DNA from: Ampelomyces quisqualis
Taxonomy: Eukaryota > Ascomycota > Dothideomycetes > Pleosporales > Phaeosphaeriaceae
Length of the DNA stretch: 64,000 nt
Direction of reading: 5' to 3'
Assembly: GCA_018398575.1 (NCBI GenBank)
Contig: JAGTXZ010000005.1
Location: 2,418,001-2,482,000 of the forward strand
Shown here: positions 11,240 through 23,487 of the stretch, in pieces
How positions within the stretch are numbered: the first letter of the stretch is position 1
How the letters are laid out: the number at the start of each line of letters is the position of its first letter
Notes under the pieces: model-generated
What the model was told of the DNA's origin: nothing
The model's input: the letters and a program-made list of their open reading frames with translations, nothing else
The model's database searches: none
Program-made: the position numbers and the translations under genes

Positions 11240-14200
11240 TTTTTTTTTGTATATTAATTGTATAGGTAATTAATCTTCTCTTTAGTTATACTTCTCTATA
11301 AGTAATTTGTCTATATCTTTTTAATTAACCTATTTGTTATATTCTAAGAGCTAGCCTTTCTATTTTACTAGGTAATTTACTAAACGCCTGTTGCGCCTCT
11401 TTACTAACATAGCTTTAACCTTATAGCGTTATTGTAGCTCCTTACTATTGTCTAGATTAACAGGCCTAGGTAAGGTTAACTCTTCTCCCTTTCTAGCTAT
11501 AAACAGCTAGAGTAAGGAGGTGTAGAATACTAGGTAGATTCTTATGTGCGACAAAAGTAAGATCCTAAAAGCTTGTAATCTAATTTGCTCTTCTACTAGA
11601 AAGGGGCCTATCTAGCGCAGTAACAGCTTTCTGCTAGCGCTGCGTAGGCGCAGATGCTTTGTTAATAAGAGGACTATATCCTCTAGTTTAAATCCTTAGA
11701 GCCTGTGTTTCTTATTGTAATATTACTCCTAGTATTGTAAGCTTTTATTCTAGTAATTAGCTAAAGCGTTCTGAGTTTATATAAGCTTTTGCAACCTTTC
11801 TTTAATGCTAGGAACTTTAGTAGGCGCTATTAGCTTGCAGTTAAGGCGCAGGTAGAACCTGTAGCAGGCGAAGAATAGGAATACTTCTAATGTAGCCTAT
11901 CTAGCATTGTTATATACAAACTCTGCTAGTAACAGAAGGTGTACCTAATTATTAGGTTAATTGCTTACAAAAGCCCTTAAGTATTACTTTAGTGTTTAAT
12001 TTTAACACTTTGTTTAGCTGTCTGTTTACAGATAGAAGGTAGTGCTAAGCTAGCGCTTTACCTTTGCTACAAAGCAGAAGTCTACCTAAAACTACAAAGT
12101 AAAGACACTTCCTTAGTCTAATACAATACCTTTAGGTAAGCCAAAGAATTGTACAACATATTCTAAAAACAGATCTGCTAATTATAAGGCAGTAACTGTT
12201 TTTTATGTAGAGATATACTTAGCTATTTTTGTGTACCTATTAACTACAACAAGTATTGCGTTATACACAGCACTGTAGCGCTTGGCAGGTAGTAAGCCTA
12301 TAACAAAATCTATTGTAATTTCTTGCTATAGTCCCTAAGGTTAGGAGAGCGCGTTTAATACGCTAGTAGAGCGCTACTTAAGTAACTTTGTGCCTTAGCA
12401 CACTAAGCAAGAGTTAATGTACTCCTTAAGCTTCTTCTTAAGCCTAGGCTAATAGTAGTATTAGGCTACAAGCTTAAGCGTTTTAGCTTACTAAAAATAG
12501 CTAGCAAGTAAATTGTTATAATATACCTTAAGAAGGTTAGCTCTAAGAGCCAGCTCTAGTAGAATATATAATTAGTCCTTGAACTAAAGGCTGCCTAAAG
12601 CGTTAAGCTTCTAGTGCCTTAGGCGTTTACTAGTGCCTTAACAGGCAGACACTAGAGATTTAACGTCCCTGCGTATTGTAACTGCTTCTAGGTTATTCTG
12701 TTGTACTTGTACATAGATTTTAAAGAAGGACTTAAGGAGTTCCTTATAAGCTAACCTCTCTAAGGCTGCAGCTCTTACTTGTAACTGTGTAACCCTTTAG
12801 GCTATTACTAGTCTACTCTTAAGGATCTTCTAATTAGAGCTGTAGCGCGTAGCTATCGCCTTAACGCCGTGCGCTAGGCTTATAGAAACATCTTTACTAA
12901 GATGTAGAGTACCTACTTACTGTTAAGCTATTGTCTAGCTTCCTACTAACGCTAGCTTTTTACTAGGTAGCTTAGCTTAGGTTCCTGCTAGCTGCAACTT
13001 CTTTTGCAGTGCTAGCAACATATCTAATAGTTAAATATCTAGCGTATTACTGTTGTCTACAGGTTACCTTAAAGGCCTATCTACAGGATTTGTCTTTCTA
13101 GACTAATGCTTAATCTTAAAGTTATAAGCAGCTAGCTTTATTACCTAGCTAGCCTGTCTCTTAGACAGAGTTAACGTGCCTATAAAGCTGCGTAGGTTAT
13201 TATAGTCTGTCTATATTTCTAACTAAATTGCTAGCCTCTTAACGTAGTAACGCTAGTGCTGCACTGCTATAACAATAGTAAGGAGCTCTAGGTTGTATAT
13301 ATAGTAGTTTCTTTCTATAGAAAAAAGCTTCCTTAACTAGAAGGCTACAGGGTGCTAGTTCCTATCTGCATAGAGTTAGAAGAAGATACCTACTACTTCT
13401 TAAATAGAGGCATTAGTTTCTAACTTAGATAGGAGTATATAGTTATAATGTTGCAGAACAGGTATAGTTGCAAACCTGTTACAAAGCTAGCACTTTACCT
13501 TCTCTGCTGCGTTAGGCTAGTTAAAAGGACTAGACTTCTTCCCTTAAACTAATCCTTTTAGAAGATTAGTAATAGGGCTAACAATAATAGAGAAACTTTA
13601 TATAAAGCATTAATAGAAGTTTGCAAAGCCTAGAAAGACTTAAATATCCTTAAAGGACGTTAGCGTAGGCTAATTAATAACTGCGCGAACCTGTTCTAGA
13701 TCTATTGTAACACTATTAAGGCGCATAATAAACCCTAAGAACTTAACTTAGTTAGTAGCAAAGGTATACTTTTTTAAGTTAACAAAAAGACTGTATTCTC
13801 TTAGCTTAGCGAGTACTTTTCTTACCTGCTCCTAATAATCCTCTCCCTTTTAAGAAAAGATTAGAATATTATTAAGATAGATAACGCAAAAGATATCTAA
13901 ATACAAGGCTAAGGCTCTATTAATATACCTCTAGAACGTAGCAGGCGCGTTGGTTAGCCTAAAGGGCATAACTATGTACTTAAAGTAGCTGTATTGTGTG
14001 CAAAACGCTATCTTCTACTTATTACCTTACTAGATCCTAATCTGGTAATACGCGTTCTTAAGATTAAGCTTAGTAAACTTTACTAATCTACAGAGCTAAT
14101 TAAAGGTTTTCCTAATTAAGGGAAGAGCTAGTCTATTCTTTTTAGTAACTTAATTAAGGCCTTAATAATCTACGCAAAGGCGTAGCGTTCTATCTTTTTT

Positions 14201-15070
14201 GGGCACAAACAGAATAGGTGCTCCTGCAGGGCTTATGCTTTCTTAGATCTAGCCTAGGCTCTGCGCTGTTACTAAGTAGTTGCGCAGTATACTTAGCTTC
14301 TTTAGTAAAAGGTTATAGAGCAGCCTATATAGAGCTGTAGTTTCTTCTTTTAAATTAATAGCGTAGTTACTTCTGTAGTACTGCAGCAGCGCGTTAGCAG
14401 CGTTACTGTTTGCAATGTCTTTAAAATCCTTAAGTTTAATAGGCTATAATAGGCATTTAGTAGAAGAGAATTATAGACTGCCTACTAGGACTGCGTACAC
14501 GCTTAGCTTATTATAAAGGAATTCTGCAAAGGTTTTTACGTCTTTAACTCTTATTGTATTAGTATTAAGCTTGTAGCGCTACTACTTTAACTTGCAGTTA
14601 ATAATAACGCGCTCCTCTTTTAGGCTTAGTAGACCTAAAATAACAGGTTGTGCTGCATTAGCAATTCTGTATAGAATAGTAGTAAAGGACTTAGTTATGC
14701 TCTAGTTGTCCTTTATTGTTAGATAAGCTGTGCTTAAGTTAGGTAAGCAGATAGTTAGTAGCGCAGCGCTATTAATACAAGAGAGACCTTTAAGTAAGGC
14801 AACTCTCTTGTTAATAGTGCTAAGTTCTGCACTGCAGTTAATTAGGATTTGTATAGGCTACGCAGCGCTATTGTTACGCAGCGTCTTAAGTACTTTAATA
14901 CAATCCTCTTGTTATAGTAAGACTTAGGCTGTTAAGAAAGAGGCTTCTTTTAGGCCTGCTTGTTTTTTGTTTGTATTGCGTTTGAACTAGTAACAGAAGA
15001 AGAGCTATTAAGCCTTAATCTACACTCTCTAGCCTAATAGCCTATCTTACTGCAATAGTAGTAGGTGTTA
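11240..15070 (-). pseudogene. Element B pol: protease, RT, RNase H, integrase, chromodomain
   Basis: Minus-strand Pol relic read from right to left. The Gag zinc knuckle is complementary to 15,022-15,063 (C-x2-C-x4-H-x4-C, with Cys1 and His now Tyr). Then come protease, RT with the catalytic motif complementary to 13,868-13,879 reading YLNN where YLDD is expected (followed by ILIFS), RNase H (about 13,450-13,100) and integrase (about 12,900-11,600). A chromodomain-like end at about 11,400-11,250 reads YNKQVNQKDIDKLL, as seen at the C-terminus of fungal chromoviruses. The chromodomain would direct integration to modified histone tails. Stops of the TAG/TAA type occur throughout. Confidence 0.82.
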
Positions 15071-15131
15071 GTTAGCTTTAGGCTTAGGTTTGTAGTGCTA
15101 GCGATACAACGTTATAGAGCTGTTGCGTCTA
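15071..15131 (-). pseudogene. Element B gag, part distal to the C insertion
   Basis: Short minus-strand Gag tail between the C insertion site (duplication GTTTA at 15,132-15,136) and the zinc knuckle. The C element therefore landed just upstream of the knuckle, splitting gag; the larger N-terminal part is at 22,238-23,170. Confidence 0.6.
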
Positions 15132-15136
15132 GTTTA

Positions 15137-15435
15137 TATAACAAGCACATGCAAACACATGTTACATCCAATACCTTATAAAGGCTTAGTAACAGATTAT
15201 GTAGGGAGCTAGCAGATTAGGACCAAAAGCGCTCCAACAGCGCTCTAACTTAGCTGCTACGCCTACTATAAATATAAGCCTATAGCATAGATAGAGAACA
15301 AGTTTCTCTTGTCCTTCCGTACAAGACCTATAGGTGTATAGCTAATCCAGAATCTCTGATACAACACGCACTCCTATATGCCTCTGATACATATCTAATT
15401 TAATCCTAATAGCTGTACCTACCTGCGTTGTTACA
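15137..15435 (+). repeat. 5' LTR of element C
   Basis: 299 bp, starting TATAACAAGC (TG converted to TA) and ending GTTGTTACA. Differences from the right copy are transitions in CA/TG contexts, for example TCCAATACC here against TCTAATACC on the right. Confidence 0.94.
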
Positions 15436-15699
15436 TTACAAGAGAAACTTTATCCCGCTAGTAATAGCATTTAGATAATATTGCTATTTACTTTTAAAAA
15501 GATCGCGTTGAAACGTCTAGAACCCTATCCAAATTAGATCTGTTTGTAACCTTAAATCTATTAAACACAGTTAGGATCCCTTAGATCTCCTAACAGCTAA
15601 AGCCTTTAGGTTTGGATCTTTCTATTAACATAACAGTTAGGATTACTTTAGAAAAGTTGCGTTTGGCGCTACAATAGAAACTTAGAGACTATTAATAAC

Positions 15700-16900
15700 T
15701 TAGGAGTATTAGAGGCAACGCTAATAACTCTCCCTAAAGAACTAACCCTAGGAGCCTTCTCCTAAGACGACTTTGTATTAACTGTAACAACCTAGCAACA
15801 GAGTGCTAAAGTAAAAAAGACAGACACTAAGAAACCCCCTTAGTCTAGAGCTGCACTAAATCTAACCCCTGCCTAAATAGAAGTCAATTAATTACGATAA
15901 GATTTGAAACAGGCTCTAGCAGAAATTAATTCCCTTAAGAAAGGACCAACTCTGTTAGTAGGACTAGACAAGCCCTTACCTACTACTAAATCACCCTAGA
16001 ATAATTCTGCACCCTGCTGTTTATCTAACAGCTCTACATCTAAGTACTTACATTGCTATAAGGGCTCTCGCTAACTTTAACAATCTAAGAAAACGCCTAA
16101 TATAGACAATCTTAGTAATAGAAAAGATCCTACCTTCTGCTAATAGCAAGCCTTAATCTAGGATCAACTTAAAATTAACTTAGATTACTATTAGACTAAA
16201 AGACAACGCATAGCCTTAGTATAGGGCTATACTATAGGATTAGCCAAGGGCTATCTTAAGCTACAATATTTATTAGATACTAATTAAGAGCAATTCTAGA
16301 ACGTTAAGCAAATAGTTAAGCTACTTAAGTCCTATTTTATTACAGGCAACAAGGTAGCCAAAAGCTATGCAGCGTTCAATTGATTGCAGATAACAAAGGA
16401 GAAAACGTTCCCCTTGTTTAAAGCTAGGTTTTTAAGTTCTGCAGTCAAGGGACAAGTACCTCCTTTAGAGTAGTTTTACTACTTATAGACTAAGATTACG
16501 CTAGGGTTGCGAGCCCCTAACCTAGGATTTAGGCACTAATAGAAGAACTTATTTAATCAGATAGTAGAACACCTTACCGCATACAATATAGAGCAGAAGA
16601 ACAACCCTACACTAAGTATAACACTAGCTGCTGCTAAGTTACCAATTAGGTTAGCCCTACAACAGAATTTGGAGCTAAATTAGACTACTACTACTAACGC
16701 TCCAACAAATTCTGCGCCAGCCTATTAATCTACAACAGTACGTCTTCCTACAAAGACCCCTAAGCTAGAACAACAGAAGACCCCTAGTAGTTATTACAAT
16801 TGCAGTAAGCTAGGATACTACTCTAGTAACTACACAAAGCCTTGTGTGCGTTAGATTAAAGCTATAGAAGTAGATAAGTATAAAGATGCTTAAGAGCAAC
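15700..16900 (+). pseudogene. Element C gag with zinc knuckle
   Basis: Plus-strand Gag relic. A capsid-like region (about 16,250-16,700) is followed by a Pro/Gln-rich linker and a zinc knuckle at 16,792-16,833 with C-x2-C-x4-H-x4-C spacing. Cys1, His and Cys4 are now Tyr (TAT, TAC, TAC) while Cys2 (TGC) is intact: Y-YN-C-SKLG-Y-YSSN-Y. These substitutions are those expected from RIP of TGT/TGC and CAC codons. Start codon not resolved. Confidence 0.7.
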
Positions 16901-16949
16901 CCAATTAGGAGGTGTATTGTACAGGAAACAGAAGCGCCTAGAAGGACAC

Positions 16950-19900
16950 TCTTCCCTAGGCCTAAGCTATTACAATCTATCCTACCTTAACCTTTCCTAT
17001 TTGTTTTGCAGTCCCTATTTCCTTATACCTACGCTTCTTTACAACTAAGGCCTTAGCTTACGCCTCAATACTCTTGTTAACACTAGTGCTTAAGGTTTCC
17101 TATTTTTAAATTTACAAATTGTTTTATCTGCTTCTAAAGCCTTGCAGCAACCTATCTAGAAGCTCCCCTTCTAGGTTCAAGTGCGCAGCTTCAAGGATTA
17201 GATTACTTCTTTAGTTACTCAATATATTTAACTACACTTAAATATTAATAGCCAAAAGATTTTGAACTATCTATTCCTTATCCTTGATCTTAGGTCTTAG
17301 GATTGTATACTTAGCCTCTAATAGTTAAGACAATTTAAGATTCAATTAGACACAGATAGGTTACAGTTTATTTGGCTATCTAAGTACCCCTATTTATATA
17401 ATCCTTTACCCCTTATTCCTACTGTTCTACATTAAGCTATAGTGCTAGCTACTGTCTATCTTAATGTGCAACAACGCAACACCCTATAGGAGAAAGAAGA
17501 CTATTGTATCTAAAACAGTCCTTACTATTCTTCTTCTTCTATTTATTGTATTAAGAGATGCTTGAAGCTCCTATTAGCCTAAAAAATCTTAGAGATTCCT
17601 TATACCCTAACCAAGCAAACCCGCTTAGAGTCCAAATCCCCTCTAAGCACCTGCATAGCTCTTATTTCTGCTAATGCATTTCACTTTATTATAAAGAAGC
17701 CCTAGAATAAGTTCTTTACAACAAGCCTCTATAAGATTAACAGGATCCTTGCCTCTAAGGACAACGCAGACAATTAAAGCCAATTAGATAAGAAATTACC
17801 TACCTGCTACTCCTAGTATCAGAATATATTTAGTAAGTTAGCAGCCAATCAATTGCCTTTTTACTATCTGTATAATTATAAGATTATCCTTAAAGAACTA
17901 TTACTAAATGCGTTTAGTCTCTTGTACAAGTAGAATTAGGAGGAGCTTAAAGCTACTAAGGCCTACGTCTAGGAATACCTTTAGAAGGGTTTTATTAAGG
18001 CTAGCTAAAGCCCTTTTGCTTTACCTATTCTCTGTGTACACAAACCAAATAGAGATATACGCATCTGTATAGACTACTAGAAGATTAACGCCCTTACGCG
18101 CAAGGACGTCTATCCAATCCCTTGCATTAATAAGCTGCTATTACGTCCCTCTAAAGCTAAGATCTTTACTAAGTTTAATATCTAGGCCGCCTTTAACAAA
18201 ATTTGTATAGATCCTAACTCTAAAGAGTATACTACCTTTTGAACCTGTTACAGTATATACAAGTATAAGGTTCTCTCTTTTGGCTTATGCAATAGGCTAG
18301 CAACGTATTAGCGCTACATAAATAATATACTAATTAATTATCTTAACAATTTCTGAATTGCGTATCTTAATAACATCCTAATCTACTTAGAGGATATAAA
18401 CTTACATTAGAAACACGTCCAAAAGGTCTTAGAGCGCCTACGTACTGCAGGACTCTAAGTAGACATTTAGAAGAGTAAATTCTATGTAACCTACACAAAG
18501 TATCTAGGCTACGTTTTAACAAACTAGGGCACTAAAGTTAACTCTAACAAGGTAGAAGCACTCTAAAACTAGGCTAAACCTACTACAGTTACTAGCGTTA
18601 AGTTATTTCTTGGTTTTGCTGGTTTCTATTAACAGTTTATTAAGGATTTCTCCTGTGTGGCCAAACTAATCCTAAAGCTTTAAAGTCCCTCTATACTGTT
18701 TGAATAGACTACAGACTGCTAATAGGCTTTTAATCAGATTAAAGCCTTACTCCTAGCTATTCCTACGCTATCTTATTTCTATCCCAAGTATAACACAAAG
18801 TTAGAAACTAACGCGTTAGATAGAGTAATAGCAGAGGTACTCTCTTAGAAGCACTCTAATAACAAGTAGTATCCTATAGCCTTCTACAGTCACACCCTAT
18901 CTAGGGCTAAGCTTAATTAGGAAATACACAATAAAGAACTTTTTGCTATCCTAAAAGCGTTTAAAAAGTAGAGAGCTAAACTTACCTCTATACAGAGTTA
19001 AATCCAGGTGTATTTAGATTACTGCTCCTTAGAATACTTTATAACTACTAAGGTTCTTAATGCACGTTAAGCACAATAGGCAGAGATTATTACCTCTTTT
19101 AATTTCTGCATTAAGTACATGCCTGGTAAGCTTAACAAGTAAGCTAATATCCTAAGCTAAAGGAAACAAGATGTTAGTAAGGTTAAGGCTGCCTAACAAG
19201 ACAACAGATCCCGTGTACTTCTAGGACCTAAACGCCTAAACCCCCTAGTTAACTCTAAACTAGCTTAGAACTACGTCTGTAACCAGCCAGAGATTAATGT
19301 TTTAGCTATTTTAGTCTAATCTATTAGTGCCCCCCTAAATCTTAACTTATTAGAACTAATTAAAGCCCTGTTAGCAGAGAATCGCTGCTCCTTTAAAGAA
19401 GAACGCCTTACGCTACTACAGCTATATTGTGTCTAAAAAGGACTACTGCTATATTACTTACGCCTATGTATACCCAGAGATTCCCTTTTATGCACTTAAC
19501 TAATTAGAGAAGCTTACAATTAGGTATCTACTGCTTACCTAAGCGCTATAAAAACGTATTAGCTCCTAGCTTAGCAATACTACTAGAAAGGCATAGAAGC
19601 TATATGCAAACGCTATGTACGAAACTGCGTTTCCTGTTAAAGATCCTATCTAAGACAGCTCTAATCCCAAGGGTTCCTCTATCTGTTACCAATTCCTAAC
19701 AGGCCTATGCAGCATTTGTGTATAGATTTCAAGACATTCTTAACCAATTGGTATAGCTATAATCAAATTATAGTTATTATTAATTGCCTATTAAAGCAAG
19801 CTATCTCTATCCTGTGTTACAAGACTATTAACGCCTAGGAAATAGCTTATTTGTTTATCTAATAGGTATACCAATTTAGCTACACGCCTAAAAGCATAGT

Positions 19901-20880
19901 GTCTAACTGCAGCCTCTAGTTTGTGTCCTAATTCTAGTCTAAGTTCTGCAAGATCCTAGGCGTGCAAATTAAGCTTTCTACAGCCTACTATAAACAAACT
20001 AATAGACAAACTAAGATTATAAACAAGTATATTAATTAACAATTAAGGCTCTTTGTATCCTACTACTAGGACAACTAGAGTAACCTCTTGCTAATAATTA
20101 ATTAAGCTTAAGCTACACTACTGCACTCCGCAATTGGTATAGCACTATACTAGCTCCTATTTAGATCTAAACTACAACAGAGCTAGGATTAGGCATTATC
20201 CCCTTTAAAACACAAAGATATAAACGTTAAGAATGCCTTAAGCTTAGCTACCTGCATGTATAAAGCCTAGCGCACAGCTAAAGACAATATAGAGAAGGCG
20301 CAGCAACAGATAGCTACTAAGGTAAACAAATATTATTAACCTGTCAATTGGGTAGTAGGTAATAAGGTTTACCTCTTAACCTAAAACCTATCTATTACCT
20401 GCCTAAGTCGCAAACTCGCTAAATTGTAGGAAGGCTCCTTTAAAGTTCTAGAACAAGTTAGTTATTTATTTCAACTAAAGCTACCTAAAGAATCTAAGAT
20501 CTATAACGTGTTTGCTTTGGATGTCCTCTGCAAGGACCCTAACAACTCCCTAGCTAGTTAGCTAAGCCTAAACCTATCTGGCATTCTAATTTAAGGCGTT
20601 AAAGAATAGAAAGTTAAAGAGATTCTGGCTAGCAAGCTATACTGCTCTATCCTAAAGTATTGTGTGAAATAGGTAGGCTATAATTCTAACCCTACCTGGT
20701 ACAATACCTTAAACTTTATAGGCGCTCTACATATATTGCAAGCGTTCTATAAACGCTATCTAAAACAGCTAGGACCTCTACAAGCGTTAGCCAAATGGAT
20801 TATAGTATAGGAAAAAGGAGTTAAAGATCTTACAGCATTATAAGACAATTATGTTAGAGAAATTAAACTTAATATTGCAA
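16950..20880 (+). pseudogene. Element C pol: protease, RT, RNase H, integrase, chromodomain
   Basis: Plus-strand Pol relic with few breaks. RT catalytic motif at 18,363-18,374 reads YLNN (YLDD expected), followed by ILIYLED. A classic RT-to-RNase H connection follows (VKLFLGFAGFYQQFIKDFS, about 18,600-18,650). RNase H ends near MPGKLNKQANILS (about 19,120-19,160). The integrase core spans about 19,700-20,150 with CIDFK (first Asp), SNCSLQF (second Asp now Asn) and QTNRQTKIINKY (catalytic Glu now Lys). A chromodomain at about 20,595-20,790 reads KVKEILASKLY, then KYCVKQVGYNSNPTWY. This is the best preserved pol in the window. Confidence 0.92.
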
Positions 20881-20904
20881 CTACTACACTAGTAGGTAAC
20901 AGCT

Positions 20905-21610
20905 ATTAATAATAGGAGTCTTACTCTTCTATTAAATCTAACAGCAGACTATTATTGCTACTAGTAGGATGTTCTTAATTGTCTAAATCCCTAGGTGCAG
21001 ACACTAACGCACTACCTAGTAGTCCTCTGTTCTAGCCCTACTTACTGCAAGTACTAGCCTCTTGCGCTGCCTTTTGCGCCTCCTTTTGCTCTGCTAACTA
21101 ATTAGCCCTTAATACTATTATAACATCTACTAGCTAAGCGACTACACTAGTTAACCCTGCCGTGCTCTTCCTAAGCGACCTAACCTCCTTAGCTATTGCC
21201 CTAACCTCCCTGGCCAGCTCCTCCCTCTAGTAATAAGCGCTAACTAACAAGTTAGTGTTGTTTATATTAGCTACCTATACAGTGCCTACTTGCACAATAG
21301 CAGCTAACTAAAACGCTGCCTCCTTAACAGCAGCCTTCTGCTCTAACACTACCTTGTTAGACTTGTCTCTACCTAAGGCAGCAAACCTGCAGTTAAAGGC
21401 CCTAGAGAGGCTATTATACTTCTAGCCTGCATATAGGAGAACTAGGCAACACTTCTTATTTAAGAGTGTGCAATAAGCACACTTCTTGGACACGTCTAAA
21501 TAGAATCTAAACTTAATATTAAAATGGCCGCAGGCAAAAGCCCTTGCAGCCTGTAGGCAAACAACTTAATAGGCTAGGAAATAAGCCTTAGGAGGGACAG
21601 GAATAGGCAT
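20905..21610 (-). pseudogene. Antisense accessory ORF of element C: Cys-rich plus coiled coil
   Basis: Minus-strand frame of about 230 codons opening at ATG 21,610-21,608 (MPIPVPPKAYFLAY) and ending at paired stops near 20,910, with only RIP-type stops inside. It contains FACGHFNIKF and then CAYCTLLNKKCC, a clean C-x2-C-x6-C half-cluster (about 21,500-21,465). A long Ala/Glu/Lys/Arg helix-forming stretch follows (EELAREVRAIAKEVRSLRK, about 21,220-21,160, and LAEQKEAQKAAQEAS, about 21,095-21,050). It lies between pol and the 3' LTR on the opposite strand. The frame looks like real protein rather than the reverse of a sense gene, since no sense frame is readable here. Function unknown; possibly nucleic-acid binding. 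Confidence 0.7.
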
Positions 21611-21919
21611 TGTGTGTATCTACTATACAGTTAGCTAGTAATTAAGAAAGGATAAGGCTTAGATAGCTTTAGGTATATAAACGTAAGGGGGAGAGTATAG
21701 AGAAGTAGTATACTAGAGGGCTAGCCTTGTATATATGCTTAAAAAGCTTAAGGTAAAGTTAGGAACGTTAAACGCGCTAGCGCGCCAATCAAAACAACAA
21801 TAAACAGCTATATTACGTTATCCCAAAATAAACTTAAGGTAAATAAGAGTTTATAACAATTTGGAGAGGTATCTAAAACAACACTAATACAGACCCAATT
21901 AATAGAGACTATTAATTTC

Positions 21920-21933
21920 AAGAAGGGGGGTAA
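21920..21933 (+). other. Polypurine tract of element C
   Basis: Purine run aagaagggggg immediately before the 3' LTR at 21,934: the plus-strand priming site of reverse transcription. Confidence 0.85.
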
Positions 21934-22232
21934 TGTAACAAGCACATGCAAATACATATTACATCTAATACCTTATAAAGGCTTAGTAACAGATTATATA
22001 GAAAGCTAGTAGATTAGAACTAAAAGCGCTCTAACAGCGCTCTAACTCAGCTGCTACGCCCACTATAAATATAAGCCTATAGCATAGATAGAGAACAAGT
22101 TTCTCTTGTCCTTCCGTACAAGACCTATAGGTGTATAGCCAATCTAGAATCTCTGATACAACACGCACTCCTATATGCCTCTGATACGTATCCAATTCAA
22201 TCCTGATAGCTGTACCTACCTGCGTTGTTACA
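21934..22232 (+). repeat. 3' LTR of element C
   Basis: 299 bp, TGTAACAAGC...GTTGTTACA, followed by the target duplication GTTTA at 22,233-22,237. Confidence 0.95.
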
Positions 22233-22237
22233 GTTTA

Positions 22238-23170
22238 GGCTGCAAAGTTTTTTCTATACTAGGCGTTCTATATATATAATAGTGTAGTAACAGTATACTA
22301 CTACTATAGCGTAAGTTATCTTTTAGCGTTACAGCGCGTTTAATAAGTTCTCTACAGGTAGTAAGAAACTTAGTGTAGTTAGAGAAGGCTACTCTAATCT
22401 TTAGGCAGAGTTTACTGTACAAGTGTATTACTAGGTGTTTTTGCTTGTAAGGAGAATTTACCTAATTTTCTAAAGTAGATAGATAGGCTGCAAATTTGTT
22501 TACTGTTTAGCTATCCTTTTAGGATACCTTTTGATACTATATAGTAACTTAAAGCTCCCTATTTATAGGGCTCTTAATCTAATTAAGTAGAAAAGACATT
22601 ATATTATACTACGCTAGCGTTTTGCTATTATCTTTCTATTTTCTCTATATCTACATCTGTTAGAACGTAGTTTGTAAGTACTAGAGGGTAAAGGCAATCT
22701 TTTAGTCCTTAAGCTAGAAGGCTAAGAGATCTAATTAAAAGGCAATAGATAGCCTAGCCTTAAAGTCCTAATACTCTCTAATTCTCTTACCTTTAAAGAC
22801 AAGGATTTTCTTAATCTTTGGCCCGCGCCTTAGTAGCGCTAATAGGTTAAGTTAGAGGCGTTGCGCTAGTAGAGACGTGTTGCGTCTAACTAGGGGGGTT
22901 AGTAGATCTGTTTTATTTGGGGTGCCTAAGGGCTGTTTAAGAGGTAAGAGAGGCTGTTTACCTACTAATAATTGCTCCTATTAGCGTACTTCCTTCTCTA
23001 GAGTCTAGATCTTAGCTTACTTCTTAAGTTCTTAGCGCTAGCGCTTTAGCTGCGCTAAGTGTTTGCCTAGGCTAAGTATTAATTTCTTATTAGAGGTGTT
23101 TTTTCTTAATAGATTAGCTAGTAGGCTTAGGGGCAGATCCTAATCTATTGTTATTAGGTAACTAGGCTGC
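22238..23170 (-). pseudogene. Element B gag, N-terminal and capsid part
   Basis: Minus-strand Gag relic between the B 5' LTR (23,201-23,482) and the C insertion. From right to left it reads a Leu/Lys/Gln-rich coil (KHLAQLKRQRQELKKQAK-like, about 23,080-23,010). It continues with a Pro/Leu/Arg-rich linker and then a capsid-like start (PKIKKILVFKGKRIRE, about 22,830-22,780). The open stretches at 22,228-22,422 and at 23,162-23,344 are not genes of their own. The distal part with the zinc knuckle lies beyond C at 15,022-15,131. Confidence 0.65.
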
Positions 23171-23200
23171 TATCTCTTTGCAAGGTAGAGGAATTAAAAC

Positions 23201-23482
23201 TATAAGAGGTTTGTATAGCAGCAAAGTTACAGAATAACAATAGTAGTACAAGTAGAAGTAAGTTAATTTCTGTTCTGCAACTTTAGTGCAGAACTCTCCT
23301 TTTGTAGATATAACTAGACACGTATCCTTACAATAGGAATACACTAGGCCTACGCTAGCGTAGCGCTGTTAAGGCACTAAGGCAGCTATACGCGTTCTAC
23401 GCGTAAAGACGCTAGAGTAGCGTTATTGTAGCGCAGGCGCGTTGCTGCGCAGCCAATAGCTTTACACTGTAACATCCTTACA
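23201..23482 (-). repeat. 5' LTR of element B
   Basis: 282 bp, begins TATAAGAGG (TG converted) and ends CATCCTTACA on the plus strand, followed by target duplication CCTAA (23,483-23,487). Read on the minus strand it starts TGTAAGGATGTTACA. Confidence 0.93.
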
Positions 23483-23487
23483 CCTAA

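Larger units (their letters stand above)
15137..22232 (+). mobile_element. Element C: complete Ty3/gypsy chromovirus inserted in B (youngest of the stack)
   Basis: LTRs of exactly 299 bp (15,137-15,435 and 21,934-22,232) with the 5-bp duplication GTTTA at 15,132-15,136 and 22,233-22,237. Total length is 7,096 bp. A polypurine tract (aagaagggggg) stands just before the right LTR, so the element is on the plus strand. It keeps more CCA/TCA and TGG/TGA sites than the surrounding elements, which fits a later arrival. It encodes gag, pol with integrase and chromodomain, and a minus-strand accessory frame before the 3' LTR. Confidence 0.95.
9499..23482 (-). mobile_element. Element B: complete Ty3/gypsy chromovirus inserted in A, itself split by C
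   Basis: LTRs of exactly 282 bp at 9,499-9,780 and 23,201-23,482. The 5-bp target duplication CCTAA sits at 9,494-9,498 and 23,483-23,487. Orientation is minus: gag lies at the right, pol runs leftwards, and a purine tract read on the minus strand (AGAGAGAAGAG, 9,787-9,797) precedes the left LTR. Removing C (7,096 bp plus duplication) leaves an element of about 6.9 kb. It splits the pol gene of A between RNase H and integrase. It carries a plus-strand (antisense) frame between pol and its 3' LTR. Confidence 0.93.

Noticed and set aside
9499..23482. Element B as a plus-strand element with the KP-rich frame as gag
   Set aside because: The RT, zinc knuckle and chromodomain are all on the minus strand and the purine tract lies, on the minus strand, next to the left LTR.
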